Shown here in pieces: positions 37,901-47,298 of a DNA stretch of 64,000 bases (the stretch's first letter is position 1; each line of letters begins with the position of its first letter). This stretch comes from Rebecca billardiae RCC1528. Taxonomy: Eukaryota; Haptophyta. Both the position numbers and the translations under genes were made by a program. The DNA is taken from the NCBI GenBank assembly GCA_965240325.2, contig OZ251223.1:806001-870000 (forward strand). The letters are read 5' to 3'. The notes below the pieces were generated by a model that was not told the origin of the DNA, searched no databases, and saw nothing but the letters and a program-made list of their open reading frames with translations.

Positions 37901-38425
37901 CCTCCGCACGCGCCGGCCGACGGCGCGGCCGCGGGCGCGGGGCCGCCGCTGGGCGCGCCCTCGCCGCCGCCCTCGCCCGCCGAATCGAGCGCGCACGCGG
38001 CTGCGAGCGCTGCGGCGGGCGGCGGGATGGCGGGCCTGGGCCTCGGCGGCCTTGTCGGCGGCGTGCGCGCGCGCCTCGCGGCGGTCGGCGCGGGGGGCGC
38101 AACGCCGGGCGCGTCGGGCGCCGAGGCGGGCGCCGTGTCGCTCGGCGCGGCGTCGCTCGCGCGCAGCTCCGAGGCGGGCGCGGACGGCGTGCCCGCGCCC
38201 CGAGCAGGCGCGGACGGCGGTGAGGCGGAGGAGGCGGCCGATCGCGAGGGCGCCGTGCACGACGTGGCCTCCGCCTTCGCCCTGAGCGCGCGGCCGTGGG
38301 CGCGCGCCTCGGGCCGGCTCGTGCTCAACCAGAAGTGCATGTACTGGCAGCCCGCGGACGCGCTCGCGCGCGCGCTCACGCCGCCGCGCTGGGCGGACGG
38401 GGGCGGCGGCGGCGGCGGCGGCGGC

Positions 38426-38467
<42 letters not shown>

Positions 38468-39653
38468 ATGGCGCTACCCGCCGCCGTGCACCTGCCCGCG
38501 CACATCCAGGCGTACGTCTCGCTGCCCGAGCTCTCGGCCCGGCTGCTCGAGTGCGTGCTCGAGCTGACCGCCGAGTCGGCGCGCGCCGAGCTGGCCGCGC
38601 TGTGCACCGCCGCGAGCCTGCTGCGGCTGTGCGTGGCGGAGGACAGCGTGCAGGCGCGGCACGGCGTGGACACGCGCGCCGCCGGCCTCGCGTGCTGGCT
38701 CAACCTGTACCACACGCTCGTCGCGCACGCGCTGCTCACCTTCGGCCCGCCGCGCGGCCCGCGCCACTTCAACGCGCTGCACCGCACGGCGTGCTACGCG
38801 CTCGCGGACGGTACCTTCTCGCCCGCCGACGTCGAGCACTGCGTGCTGCGCGCGCGGCTGTCCAAGCCGCGCGTGGGCTGGCTGCTGCAGCAGCTCATCG
38901 CCGCGGGCCACTCGCCGCTCACCCCCAGCCTCAGCGCGATCGGCGGCACTGACGCCGTGCGCGCGGACGTGCGCATCAACTTTGCGCTGTGCTCAGGCGA
39001 GTGCGCACGCGCTACTGCCACGCGCGCACGCGGCCGCGGCGCGGCGCACGCCGGGCGGAGGCGCGCGCTTGCCCGCTGCCTCTCACACACCTCGCGCCGC
39101 GCGCGCGCGCCCCGTCCTCCGCAGGCTCGCGCGCGTGCCTCGACAGCGTGCCCGTCTACACGGCGGAGCGGCTGGAGGCGCAGCTGTCCGCATACGTCGG
39201 CCAGTACCTCGACACATTTGTGCATGTGCGCGCACGCTCGCGCGCGCTCGCGCGTGCGCGCGTGGCCGGCGTGCGCGCGCTCCTCCGCCTCGCGCCGCGT
39301 GCCCGACGCGCGAGGCCCGCCCCGCGCGGATGCGCGCGCGCGCGGCGCAGGTGGACGCCGCGCGCGCGACGGTGACGCTCCCCAAGATGGTCGAATGGTA
39401 CGCGCACGACTTTGGTCCCTCCGGCAGCCCCTCCGAGTGTCTGCGCGCCATCTCCGCGCTGCTGCCCGCCTCCAGCTCGTGCCGCGCGGAGCTCGAGGCG
39501 CTGCTGCGCAAGACGCGCAAGCCGGCGGTGCGCTTCGCGGCGTACAACTGGGCGTGCCACAACCGGCTGCGCAGATGGCTGCCGAGCAGCGGAGACGACC
39601 TCGCTGGCCCGAGTGCGACAGGGAAGCAGGCCGGCTCAGGCGCGCGCGTGTGA
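34925..39653 (+). CDS. Duc1 (DUF1769) - PH - DUF547 protein (1491 aa)
   Basis: Three exons: 34925-38996, 39125-39225 and about 39351-39653. Intron 1 is a GC-AG intron (GCGAGT...GCAG); intron 2 has donor GTGCGC. Residues ~60-290 (HFRGKLLLFIRTQPLAPF, QRMFEVQIQGEFL, TLTQFWETMPFLF) fit the Duc1/DUF1769 domain, linked in fission yeast to phosphoinositide binding at the plasma membrane. Residues ~815-920 form a PH domain (ALRIPLGSVLGVA, TYYFFCKGARDRDGWTHAIS). Residues ~1190-1480 are DUF547 (CWLNLYHTLVAHALLTFG, INFALCSGSRACLDSVPVY, VTLPKMVEWYAHDF). The GSRAC motif exists only after splicing across the GC donor. Long Ala/Gly/Pro/Ser linkers, including poly-Gly, join the domains. I infer a membrane-associated adaptor. 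Linkers may hide extra introns. Confidence 0.83.
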
Positions 39654-39946
39654 TGGACGCGACGACTCCGGTCTCCGCTGGCCGCTGCTTGCTCCGGGCG
39701 CCGAATCTGACAGTGATGATGATAGTATCAGCAATGCACTGTCTCACTTCATCATCGTAGTCATCAATCATCAGTGAGTACATTCGAGTACATGGCCACA
39801 TGTGACTGACTTATGCGCTGATCACGGTGGACGGTCCCGCCGGGCGCCCTCCAACACAGCGTTTCGTCGTCCGAGCATGCGGCAAGGACTGGTCCGGCAA
39901 CGGCAACGATGGCCGCGGCGTCCATCGCGTGCGTGATGTGTGCGCG

Positions 39947-41428
39947 ATGAGATTGATGCGCCTCGATGATGGAAGGATGGCCGCGGTAGGCGATGACGAT
40001 GGAAGGCTAGCCGCGGTAGGCGATGATGCGCTGCCATGGTGCATCGCCATGAGCGAAAGCCGCCCAGACAACGCCACTTCCGCCTTCTGGTCGGCGGCCG
40101 CGGACATCAATCGCGCGTTCGCCGCAGCGCACGGGTACGGCTTCTACCGCGCCCATCTGCCGTCGGGAGCGCGCGAGCCAAGCTGCGTGCACCCGGCGCA
40201 CGGCGTGCGCGCGGCAGCGTGGTGCAAGCTCGCAGTCGTCCTGCGCCTCCTGCTGCTCGGGGTGCGCGGTCGGCCGTGTGCGCACGTGATGTATCTCGAC
40301 AGCGACGCCTTCTTCCTCAACGTCTCGATGAATATCGACGAGTACCTATCCCGAGCCCGGGACGTGGGTGACGAGGCGGTTCAAGACGACCGTTGGCAGC
40401 TGATGCTGGCATCCGATGCCCCGCATCACCCGGCGGGCCCGTGCACGGGCGTGTTCTGGGTGAAGAACACCCCAGACGGCTGCGGCCTCGTGCGCTCGTG
40501 GTGGGACTGGCCCGTGCCGGCCGAGCGCGCGCGCACGCTGAAGAAGCCGTGGGACCAGGGCGCCGCCGTGAGCTTCTACGTCGCCTCGCGGCCGTTCGGA
40601 GACCGCGTGCGCGTGCTCTTCACGGGGCAGTTCTTCCACTTCGCCTTGCACCGCGGCGCACCGGCTGACCCATTCGTAGTGCACGTCATGACGCGCCGAG
40701 CGCACGAGGCCCCGGTTGGCCTGGCCACGCTCATGCGTGCGGTCCTCGCTGCAGCGCGAGCTGCGCGCACGTCGGGCACGACCGGCACGGCCCCGCCAGC
40801 GGCAGTCGAGGAGAGCTTTCGGGCATCCTCGCTCGTGCCGCTGCTCACGCGCCTCGGCGCGCGGGGAGCGTGCACTCCAGCACCACGCGGCGTGGACTCA
40901 TTCGGTCGCCGGCTCCCTCGCAGCACCACGGAGGGCACATCAGGCGCACCGCTGCTGCCCCTGCACACGAATCTGGACGGCACGCCGCACGCACGCCGCG
41001 CTGAGCTCGCGAAACGGAGAGGAGGGGCGTCGGGAGATGCGGAGGGCTGGCGCGCCGCTGGCCTGCAGCTGCTGCAGCCTCTCCTCGGCCGCCCTCCGCG
41101 CACGCCACCGGCTGCGGTCGTGTCGCTCAGGCAACCGGTTGCTGCTGCGCGCCGCTGCTGGAAGGCGCGCGGACGGCGCAACGAATCACAGCGCTGGGCG
41201 TGCTGGGATCGTTGGTGGGACGATGTTGCCCGTCGTCTGGGCACAGCCGAGCGCGAGAGGGGTGCCAGCATGCCGGCTGTAGCAAGCAACACCACGCGCC
41301 CAGCCACGAACATCAAGGTCCAGGACCCGGCGCCGCGCTGCCTCGCTCGAGATGGGCGGGGCCCGCCGGCGCAGACACTGTGGTGCCGCCTCGTGCATCC
41401 GGAGCAGCTGCCGCTTCGCTGGCGATAG
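39947..41428 (+). CDS. GT-A-fold glycosyltransferase, GT34-like (493 aa)
   Basis: One open frame to TAG at 41426. The start given is the first in-frame ATG; the frame stays open upstream to about 39806, so a 5' exon with a signal anchor may be missing. Residues 28-130 read LPWCIAMSESRPDN ... AWCKLAVVLRLLLLG ... HVMYLDSDAFFLNVS, with the metal-binding DxD at D118-S-D120. PCTGVFWVKNTPDGCGLVRS and KKPWDQGAAVSFYV follow, resembling the acceptor-side motifs of galactosyl/mannosyltransferases of the GMA12/MNN10 type (GT34). FTGQFFHFALHRG and a VHVMTRR end the catalytic part at ~255. The last 230 residues are low-complexity with a Trp-rich patch (RWACWDRWWDDV). Such enzymes act in the Golgi. The sugar is unknown. 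A 27-bp duplication encodes the N-terminal repeat AAVGDD. Confidence 0.72.
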   Translation: MRLMRLDDGRMAAVGDDDGRLAAVGDDALPWCIAMSESRPDNATSAFWSAAADINRAFAAAHGYGFYRAHLPSGAREPSCVHPAHGVRAAAWCKLAVVLRLLLLGVRGRPCAHVMYLDSDAFFLNVSMNIDEYLSRARDVGDEAVQDDRWQLMLASDAPHHPAGPCTGVFWVKNTPDGCGLVRSWWDWPVPAERARTLKKPWDQGAAVSFYVASRPFGDRVRVLFTGQFFHFALHRGAPADPFVVHVMTRRAHEAPVGLATLMRAVLAAARAARTSGTTGTAPPAAVEESFRASSLVPLLTRLGARGACTPAPRGVDSFGRRLPRSTTEGTSGAPLLPLHTNLDGTPHARRAELAKRRGGASGDAEGWRAAGLQLLQPLLGRPPRTPPAAVVSLRQPVAAARRCWKARGRRNESQRWACWDRWWDDVARRLGTAERERGASMPAVASNTTRPATNIKVQDPAPRCLARDGRGPPAQTLWCRLVHPEQLPLRWR

Positions 41429-41588
41429 CACCGCGTTCTGGCGTCGCGAGTTCAGAACTACGGGTACGCTGCTCGTCAATAATAAATAATAATTGCTGGC
41501 TCATCATCCGTCGTGACTCCGATGACGTCATCGGCGGATGATGACGAATAGTAGTGACGACGATGCATATGATGATGATATGCCGATA

Positions 41589-43583
41589 TGATTAAACTTT
41601 TCTGAGGATAGCGCACCAGCAATTTCCCTTGACCGCCATCCGGATTTTACGGAGGCCGCGTTCAGACGGCGAAACGCGCGATGGAGTGGCCCGTCGTCGC
41701 ACGACCGCTCTCGCGAGATCGCGACCGTGCGACCTGCGCCGCGGCGCTCGACGCGCTCTTTCTGCTCGGAGGCCGCGAGGACTCCCAGGTGCGCCAGCTC
41801 GCGAGCGCGCACCTTCCTCCTCGCTGCGCTCGTCGCGCACGAGCCGATCTGCAGCAGATGTGCAAGGAGCCGCATTGACCGTGCTCGCGCGCGCGCGGCA
41901 CGGGCGACACAAAATTTGTTTGCCGTGACCTTTGCGCGCGCATTCCATTCTTTGATGGTAGTACCCTTGAGCCCCGGACTAGGTCACGGCAAACGCTTTC
42001 GCTCGTTGGCGCTGCGCGCGCGCGCACAGGAGCACTGCAAAGGCAGTGCACAGGCAGATGCAGTGAGCATTTCTGCTCCTGGGCGGCCTCCATGACCTCG
42101 AGCGTGGTGACGAGCGCGTCGGTGACCACCGCGCGGTCAACCTTGGTGGCGCCGGACAGTCCGGCCGACCCTCGCCGGACTCCACCCTTGCTGCGCGCTG
42201 ACTGTTTGCCGGTCGTGCAGCTGCGCCGCCAGCCGCTCGGCGCGAGCGGCGAGCGGCCACATGGTGACACAAGATGGTCGAAGGCGTGGCAGCGCGGTGG
42301 TGCGTGCGATCGGGGGACCCCACCTGAGCTACGACACGGGCGCGCGCGCTCGTCCGTGCTCATCACGGTGGTGGACGCGCGCGTCACGCGCTCGTCGGCT
42401 GTCGCGCGCTGACCGTTGGGCTGCTTTTTGGTGTCTGCGGCGGCCACAGCTCGCCGGTACGGGCCCTATGGTGGCAGCGAGTGGTACGCGGCGTTGTACT
42501 AGGTCCATGTGCGTCACGCACGACGCTCGGGCGGCTCGCCCTCGGACCATTGGCTGAGCCCTACTCGACGCGCGCACTGCGCGCGGGAGCCGCTCGACAG
42601 CTGCTCCGGGCGCGAAGCGCGCCCCGCGCGCTGCACGTGGGCGCGACGAGGTGGTGCGGCGAGCGTGCGCGAGTGTGTGCGCGTGATGGGCACCCCCATT
42701 GCGCGACTTGCCATGCACATCTGCCTCTCGCCACGCCTTCGACACGATAGCTGCGACTGCTGCTCGGAGGTGCGCTCGAGCGCTCGCACGCGTTTGAATC
42801 TGGGCTCGGCGGCGACCGCGTGGGCGAGGGGCAGCGCGGTGCACGGTGGCGGAGCGCGTGCGGAGCGCAGCCTACGCCTCCTACACGCTCCATCCAGACA
42901 CATCGCGCATGCTCGCGCGACCTCCTCGGTCCATCACGCGCGCGTGCGCGCGCAAGCAGGTGTGCATCCGCCGGGCTCGAGCACGGCGCGCCGCGTTGGC
43001 GCGCGCGCACCGATACCCGTGCGCAGCTCGACGAGCGAGCGCGGTGTGTTTCGATGCGTATGGGGAGGCTCGAATTTACGCGCGCGCACGCGCCGGCCCT
43101 CGCCGCCCCTTCGCTTGCCCACGCTTCATCTGCGCGCTGGGCGTTTGCACGCAGCTGCTCATCCTTTCCAACACGTGCACAAACGAGCAGATGGCGCTGA
43201 GCGAGGTCGATTGGTGCGTCAGATATTCGGCAACGACCAGCCCCGCTCGTGTGCCGCCGCTCGTGCTACTCTTGACGACCACCTCTGGCTCGGTCGCGCG
43301 CACGAGGCTGCTCGCGGGCCGAATCGTGCCGTGTACCGTCAAGCTGTACCGTGCGCAGCGAGGCGCACTCAGACGTCGGCGTGGGCTCGCATGCGAGGGC
43401 CCAGCGGTGCGACTCGGCGATGGAGCATGCTCCGGATACGCTTTGGCGCACTTCCCGACGCGCACGAGCCGCTCGAAGGCGCGGAAGGGCGCCCAAACGG
43501 GGCATCCGCCATTTTGCGCCACTTCGGCCCGGATGGCGGTCAAGGGAAATTGCTGGTGCGCTATCCTCAGAAAAGTTTAATCA
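41589..43583. mobile_element. ~2.0-kb DNA element with perfect 55-bp terminal inverted repeats
   Basis: The left terminus 41589-41643 (TGATTAAACTTTTCTGAGGA...) and right terminus 43529-43583 are exact reverse complements over 55 bp. The interior has no recognisable transposase. Its open frames are short or Arg/Ser-rich. A 13-bp inverted repeat TTTGCCGTGACCT/AGGTCACGGCAAA lies near the left end (about 41920 and 41983). No target-site duplication is visible in the immediate flanks (CCGATA left, ACAGCA right). It sits 160 bp after the glycosyltransferase stop. Most likely it is a non-autonomous terminal-inverted-repeat transposon that moved recently enough to keep identical ends. Confidence 0.8.
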
Positions 43584-44123
43584 ACAGCAACTGGGCACGG
43601 ACCTGCGACGAGGCATGCCGCCTTTCCCCACGCGCCCTTCAGGTTGTCCCGGCTCAGCCGGTCGCTTCGGCGGCCGACGGGCCCTCGGCCGGCTCCCCCT
43701 TCCCGGGGACTCGGTGGGGCACCGCCAGGAGTGTCTCGCGGCGGGCGGGCCGAGCGCGCGGGTCGCCAGCTGACCCCGCGACGTTCGATTCGACTGCTCT
43801 GCGCTGGCACGTGCACGCGGAGATCAACCACACGCAGCGGGTCCGGGATAGGCACTGGCACCCTCTTTCTCCAGCCGGCCGCCGGCTGCATCGCCTCGGG
43901 GGGCGATGCAGCAGGTGGACGCCGCTGCACCCATCTGGCCCTTGGCGCTGGCCTCCTCCGTGCCCTTCGCTCCACCCTAGGTGGAGCAGGGGGTGCGGGG
44001 TGTGACGCGCCCAGGGGCCAGGTTCCCCAGCATCAAGCACTGCATCTGCAGCAGCCCGCCGGCGGGCTGGGCTGCGACATCGACTACCACCTCATCTGCT
44101 TCATCGCCCAGAGCGCGCTAGGC
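43584..44123. other. GC-rich spacer between TIR element and family B element
   Basis: No gene. Contains short inverted words such as GGTGGAGC/GCTCCACC (around 43970-43990). The last ~70 bp (ATCGACTACCACCTCATCTG) look like an additional, diverged unit of the family B peptide repeat (DIDYHLICFI). Confidence 0.4.
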
Positions 44124-44526
44124 GGCGCGCTCACTCTCCAAGCCCCTCTTCTGCAGCTGCGCGCCGCTTGGCCGGCGCGCGGCGACGCGTACTACGACCT
44201 CATCCTCATCCAGGCGCCCACGCGGGCGCACGGGGGCGACAGCCGCGGCTGCCGCTTGCCGGAGCTGCTCGCCGCTAGGTCGGCGGGCGGCGACATCGAC
44301 TACGACCTCACCCTCATCCAAGTGCTCCGGAAGGCGCTCGGCCGCGGCGGCATCTGCCGTCGCCGCCGCGTGCCCCAGGCCGAGGCGGTGCTCCATCCCG
44401 GCCCCGCTCCCGTAGGGGGGCAGGGCTGCGGGTGGCGCACTGTCTGACCTGGACGGAAGGCGCGGACGCATTCTATGTGTCTGTTGCACTCTGAGCCTGA
44501 CGCTTGTCCGATGCTGCCACGTCGTT
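44124..44526 (+). mobile_element. family B element, copy 2
   Basis: Nearly identical to 13058-13470 over its length, and the right half matches 63836-64000 in reverse. It encodes the same peptides (DAYYDLILIQAP, DIDYDLTLIQVLRKALG), in frame with the diverged unit DIDYHLICFI just upstream. It ends GCTGCCACGTCGTTA beside AAATATATAT. Copies 2 and 3 share GATGCTGCCACG, where copy 1 has TTGCATACCACG. Confidence 0.6.
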
Positions 44527-45022
44527 AAATATATATGCGATGCAGTACCGCTTATAACTTTAAGCGGCGTGCGCGCGAAGAGACTGTCAAAGAGTACCGG
44601 CCATACGACGTGCCCCATACGAGTGTTCGGTGCCCGATTTATATAATATATTTATAAAGTTGGGCGGGCGGCCATGCCTCAGATCAGACGGGCGCGCAGA
44701 TGCCCATCAGCCCGCCGCCGCCGCCAGAGTCGCCAAGCCCAAGTCCGCAAGACCAAGTCGCCGACGTCGGACGTGGCCCGGCGTCATCCCTCATCAGACA
44801 CATGCAGTCAAGTCTGACACGTGTAACTGTCACCGTGGACAGTCGGCCGGGCCGGCGACCGGCCGTCGCCAGATGGTACGTGTTCGTGCCGCGCGCGCAT
44901 GACGTCGAGTTCGTCTGCATCGCCAAGTCGGCGTCAAGTGCCCCGCAGCCTCTGACAGCGCCATGCTGATCAATCAGGGCAGGGCCATCCAGCGGGCTGC
45001 GCTGTGCCGCACGCGTGCGGGC
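44527..45022. other. intergenic, 3' flank of the NMT1/THI5-like gene
   Basis: No supported gene. An AT-rich word (ATTTATATAATATATTTATA) is at 44637-44656. A plus-strand frame at 44700-44969 ending VRAHDVEFVCIA-like residues is judged coincidental. Confidence 0.4.
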
Positions 45023-45982
45023 TCAGACGCGGAGGTCGTGCACCAGTGTGCGCGTGTCGACCTCCGCATCGAGTACGCGCACGCCGCGCAGCACCTCGAC
45101 AACGTGTCGAAGCATCTCGTCGCTCATGCCGAGCTCGCAGCTCCACTCCGTCGCGTCGAACCACGCGCGCGCATCGTCGGGCTTGATGCCGTACTTGTCC
45201 GTGACGCGCCGCACGGATGCATCGCCCGCCGCCTTGAAGGCGCGGGCGCAGGCGCGCACACGCTCGAGCAGCACGCGCACCTCGGCCGGGTGCGCCGCGA
45301 GGGCGCTCGAGCGCACAGCCACGGCGAAGCACGGCCACGGCGTCGTGCACACGCCCACACACCGCCACTCGCCGCTGTACACGAGCGGCTTGGTGGTGAA
45401 CTCCTCCCACATGAACGCGTCGATTGTGCCGCCCTTGAACGCGGCGCGCGCGTTGTCAAGCTTGCCGACGACCTCGAACGCCATGGCGCGCACGTCCCAG
45501 CCACGCTGCTGCGCGAGCACGTACGCCATCAGGTGACTCCCCGAGCCCGGGCGAGAGATGCCAAAGCGCTTGCCCCTCAGGTCGTCGATTGTCTGCAGGC
45601 TCGAGCCGGCAGCGACGTGCACGCCCCAGCGGAGCGGCGACTGAACGTACTGCGCAACGAGGCGTGAGGGGTTGCCCTTCGCAAGGTCGGCGACAAGGCC
45701 CTCCGTCAGCGCGATCGCGACGTCGAGCGTCCCCTCGCGCAAGCCCTTGGTCATCTCGCCTGTGCCACCCGGCTGATCGAACCACTCGACGCGCACGCCT
45801 GCCTTCGCCAGCCCAGGGATCGCGTCGTGGAACGGCAGGTTGAAGTGCTCAGGCACGCCACCAACGCGAAGGGTCACCTGATCTGGGCCGACCTGCTTCC
45901 GAAGCCGGAGGTAGACCGCGACGGCGACGGCACCCAGGCCGAGCGCAGCGTGCGCGACCGGCAGTGCGGATGACGACGTCAT
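45023..45982 (-). CDS. NMT1/THI5-like substrate-binding protein (319 aa)
   Basis: An intronless minus-strand frame; start ATG 45982 (MTSSSALPVAHAALG). An N-terminal hydrophobic stretch (HAALGLGAVAVAVYLRLRK) is probably a membrane anchor or targeting signal. The rest is a type-2 periplasmic-binding-protein fold: VTLRVGGVPEHFNLPFHDAI, VEWFDQPGGTGEMTKGLREG, LDVAIALTEGLVADLAKGN, WGVHVAAGSSLQTIDDLRGK, FGISRPGSGSHLMAYVLAQQ and PLVYSGEWRCVG. The nearest family I know is the Ca3427-like branch of NMT1/THI5 proteins found in fungi and some protists, related to bacterial sulfonate/taurine/thiamine-precursor binding proteins. The ligand is unknown. Lack of introns and the bacterial-type fold make lateral origin possible. 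Its upstream region is the left arm of the 418-bp inverted repeat shared with the kinase gene. Confidence 0.88.
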   Translation of the reverse strand: MTSSSALPVAHAALGLGAVAVAVYLRLRKQVGPDQVTLRVGGVPEHFNLPFHDAIPGLAKAGVRVEWFDQPGGTGEMTKGLREGTLDVAIALTEGLVADLAKGNPSRLVAQYVQSPLRWGVHVAAGSSLQTIDDLRGKRFGISRPGSGSHLMAYVLAQQRGWDVRAMAFEVVGKLDNARAAFKGGTIDAFMWEEFTTKPLVYSGEWRCVGVCTTPWPCFAVAVRSSALAAHPAEVRVLLERVRACARAFKAAGDASVRRVTDKYGIKPDDARAWFDATEWSCELGMSDEMLRHVVEVLRGVRVLDAEVDTRTLVHDLRV

Positions 45983-46020
45983 CGCACGGATTTTCCGATT
46001 TTGCTCCGACGAAACTCCAC

Positions 46021-47149
46021 CAAGGGCGGTAAGGGCTGTCAACTCCCAGTGGCGCCGAGTGGCGGAGGTTGGGGGCCCCTCAACTCGTGCGGCCGCGTGG
46101 CGCAGCGGCGAAGTCTCCTGGGGCGCCGCCCTGGAGGGCGCGTGGGGTGCGCACGCCGCGGGCTCCTGCGCCCGCGGCAGCGGCCGCGGACACGGCGCGC
46201 GTGGTTGGTCGCATGCTAGACAGCATGTAGTACCCTCCCACGCCGCGCGCCGCGCTCGCCGGTGCCCTCGCCGTGCCTCAGGCCAGCCGTGCACGCGCGC
46301 CGCACCAATGGCCAGCCGTGGCCACGCGCCAGCCGCCGGCGCGCGCGCGGTGCGCGGTGCGGTCGGCGCGGGTCGGGCGCGCGCCCGGGGCGAGGCTCAC
46401 GTGTGGTGGGCGCGCGCCATGCCGCCTCGCGCCGCCGCACACGAGCTTGATCACGTTCCACGCGGCTGCTGAAGGGTGCTCGTCGAGCATTCCTCGGCCA
46501 TCAGAAATGAGCTTGGACAAGCGGCTGTGAGCGCATCAGTGCGAGGAACGCGAGCACTTGGGGGCTCGCGTGCCTTATTAGGAGGCTAGTCGTGCACATA
46601 TCAGTGGTCTGCGCTTGTCTATCACGCGTCGCTGCCTTCCCATGATCGTCTCAACATGAGCATTTTCAAACATGGCAATGCACACTCGACAGCATGATAA
46701 CGCGTGCGCGCCGACCCATGCGGGCGCCAGCGCGGCGGCGCGAGGCGGCATGGCGCGCGCCCACCACACGTGAGCCTCGCCCCGGGCGCGCGCCCGACCC
46801 GCGCCGACCGCACCGCGCACCGCGCGCGCGCCGGCGGCTGGCGCGTGGCCACGGCTGGCCATTGGTGCGGCGCGCGTGCGCGGCTGGCCTGAGGCACGGC
46901 GAGGGCACCGGCGAGCGCGGCGCGCGGCGTGGGAGGGTACTACATGCTGTCTAGCATGCGACCAACCACGCGCGCCGTGTCCGCGGCCGCTGCCGCGGGC
47001 GCAGGAGCCCGCGGCGTGCGCACCCCACGCGCCCTCCAGGGCGGCGCCCCAGGAGACTTCGCCGCTGCGCCACGCGGCCGCACGAGTTGAGGGGCCCCCA
47101 ACCTCCGCCACTCGGCGCCACTGGGAGTTGACAGCCCTTACCGCCCTTG
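46021..47149. repeat. 418-bp near-perfect inverted repeat between divergent genes
   Basis: The left arm 46021-46438 and right arm 46732-47149 pair without indels (paired positions sum to 93170), with very few mismatches. The loop is 293 bp (46439-46731). The left arm edge is 39 bp from the ATG of the NMT1/THI5-like gene (minus strand), and the right arm edge is 150 bp from the ATG of the kinase (plus strand). Each gene therefore has the same 418 bp upstream in the same orientation. The arms contain long GC-only stretches and the word CATGCTAGACAGCATG-like TGCTAGACAGCATGTAG. A transcript through both arms would form a very long hairpin. Confidence 0.93.
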
Positions 47150-47298
47150 CTCCAACTCACGTGACGAAGGCGCCAACCACACCGGGCAGGCTCGCGCGTG
47201 AGCGGAGGGAGGGAGCCGCCGCCCGCGGGAGCCCTCGGGGCCCGCGTGAGGCTCGCTCGCGCAGGGGCGGAGGGGCAGGGAGATCTCCGCCGGCTGCC

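Noticed and set aside
34754-38260. A 1168-aa minus-strand open frame
   Set aside because: It is the antisense shadow of the Duc1-PH-DUF547 gene, whose plus frame has clear domains. The shadow is Arg/Ala-only.
39806-39946. GTG start 40 codons upstream for the glycosyltransferase
   Set aside because: Eukaryotic genes rarely start at GTG. The first in-frame ATG at 39947 was used, and a missing 5' exon was noted instead.
41589-43583. Target-site duplication for the 55-bp-TIR element
   Set aside because: Bases directly outside the two ends do not match, so no duplication is claimed.
44700-44969. 90-aa plus-strand frame ending RAHDVEFVCIAKSASS
   Set aside because: No family, no splice context and a Pro/Ser-rich start; convergent with the neighbouring gene. 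Treated as chance.
46059-46472. Identical ~130-aa frames in the two arms of the inverted repeat
   Set aside because: They are the same GC-rich DNA read twice. The peptide is Ala/Arg/Gly noise, and the interest lies in the DNA symmetry.
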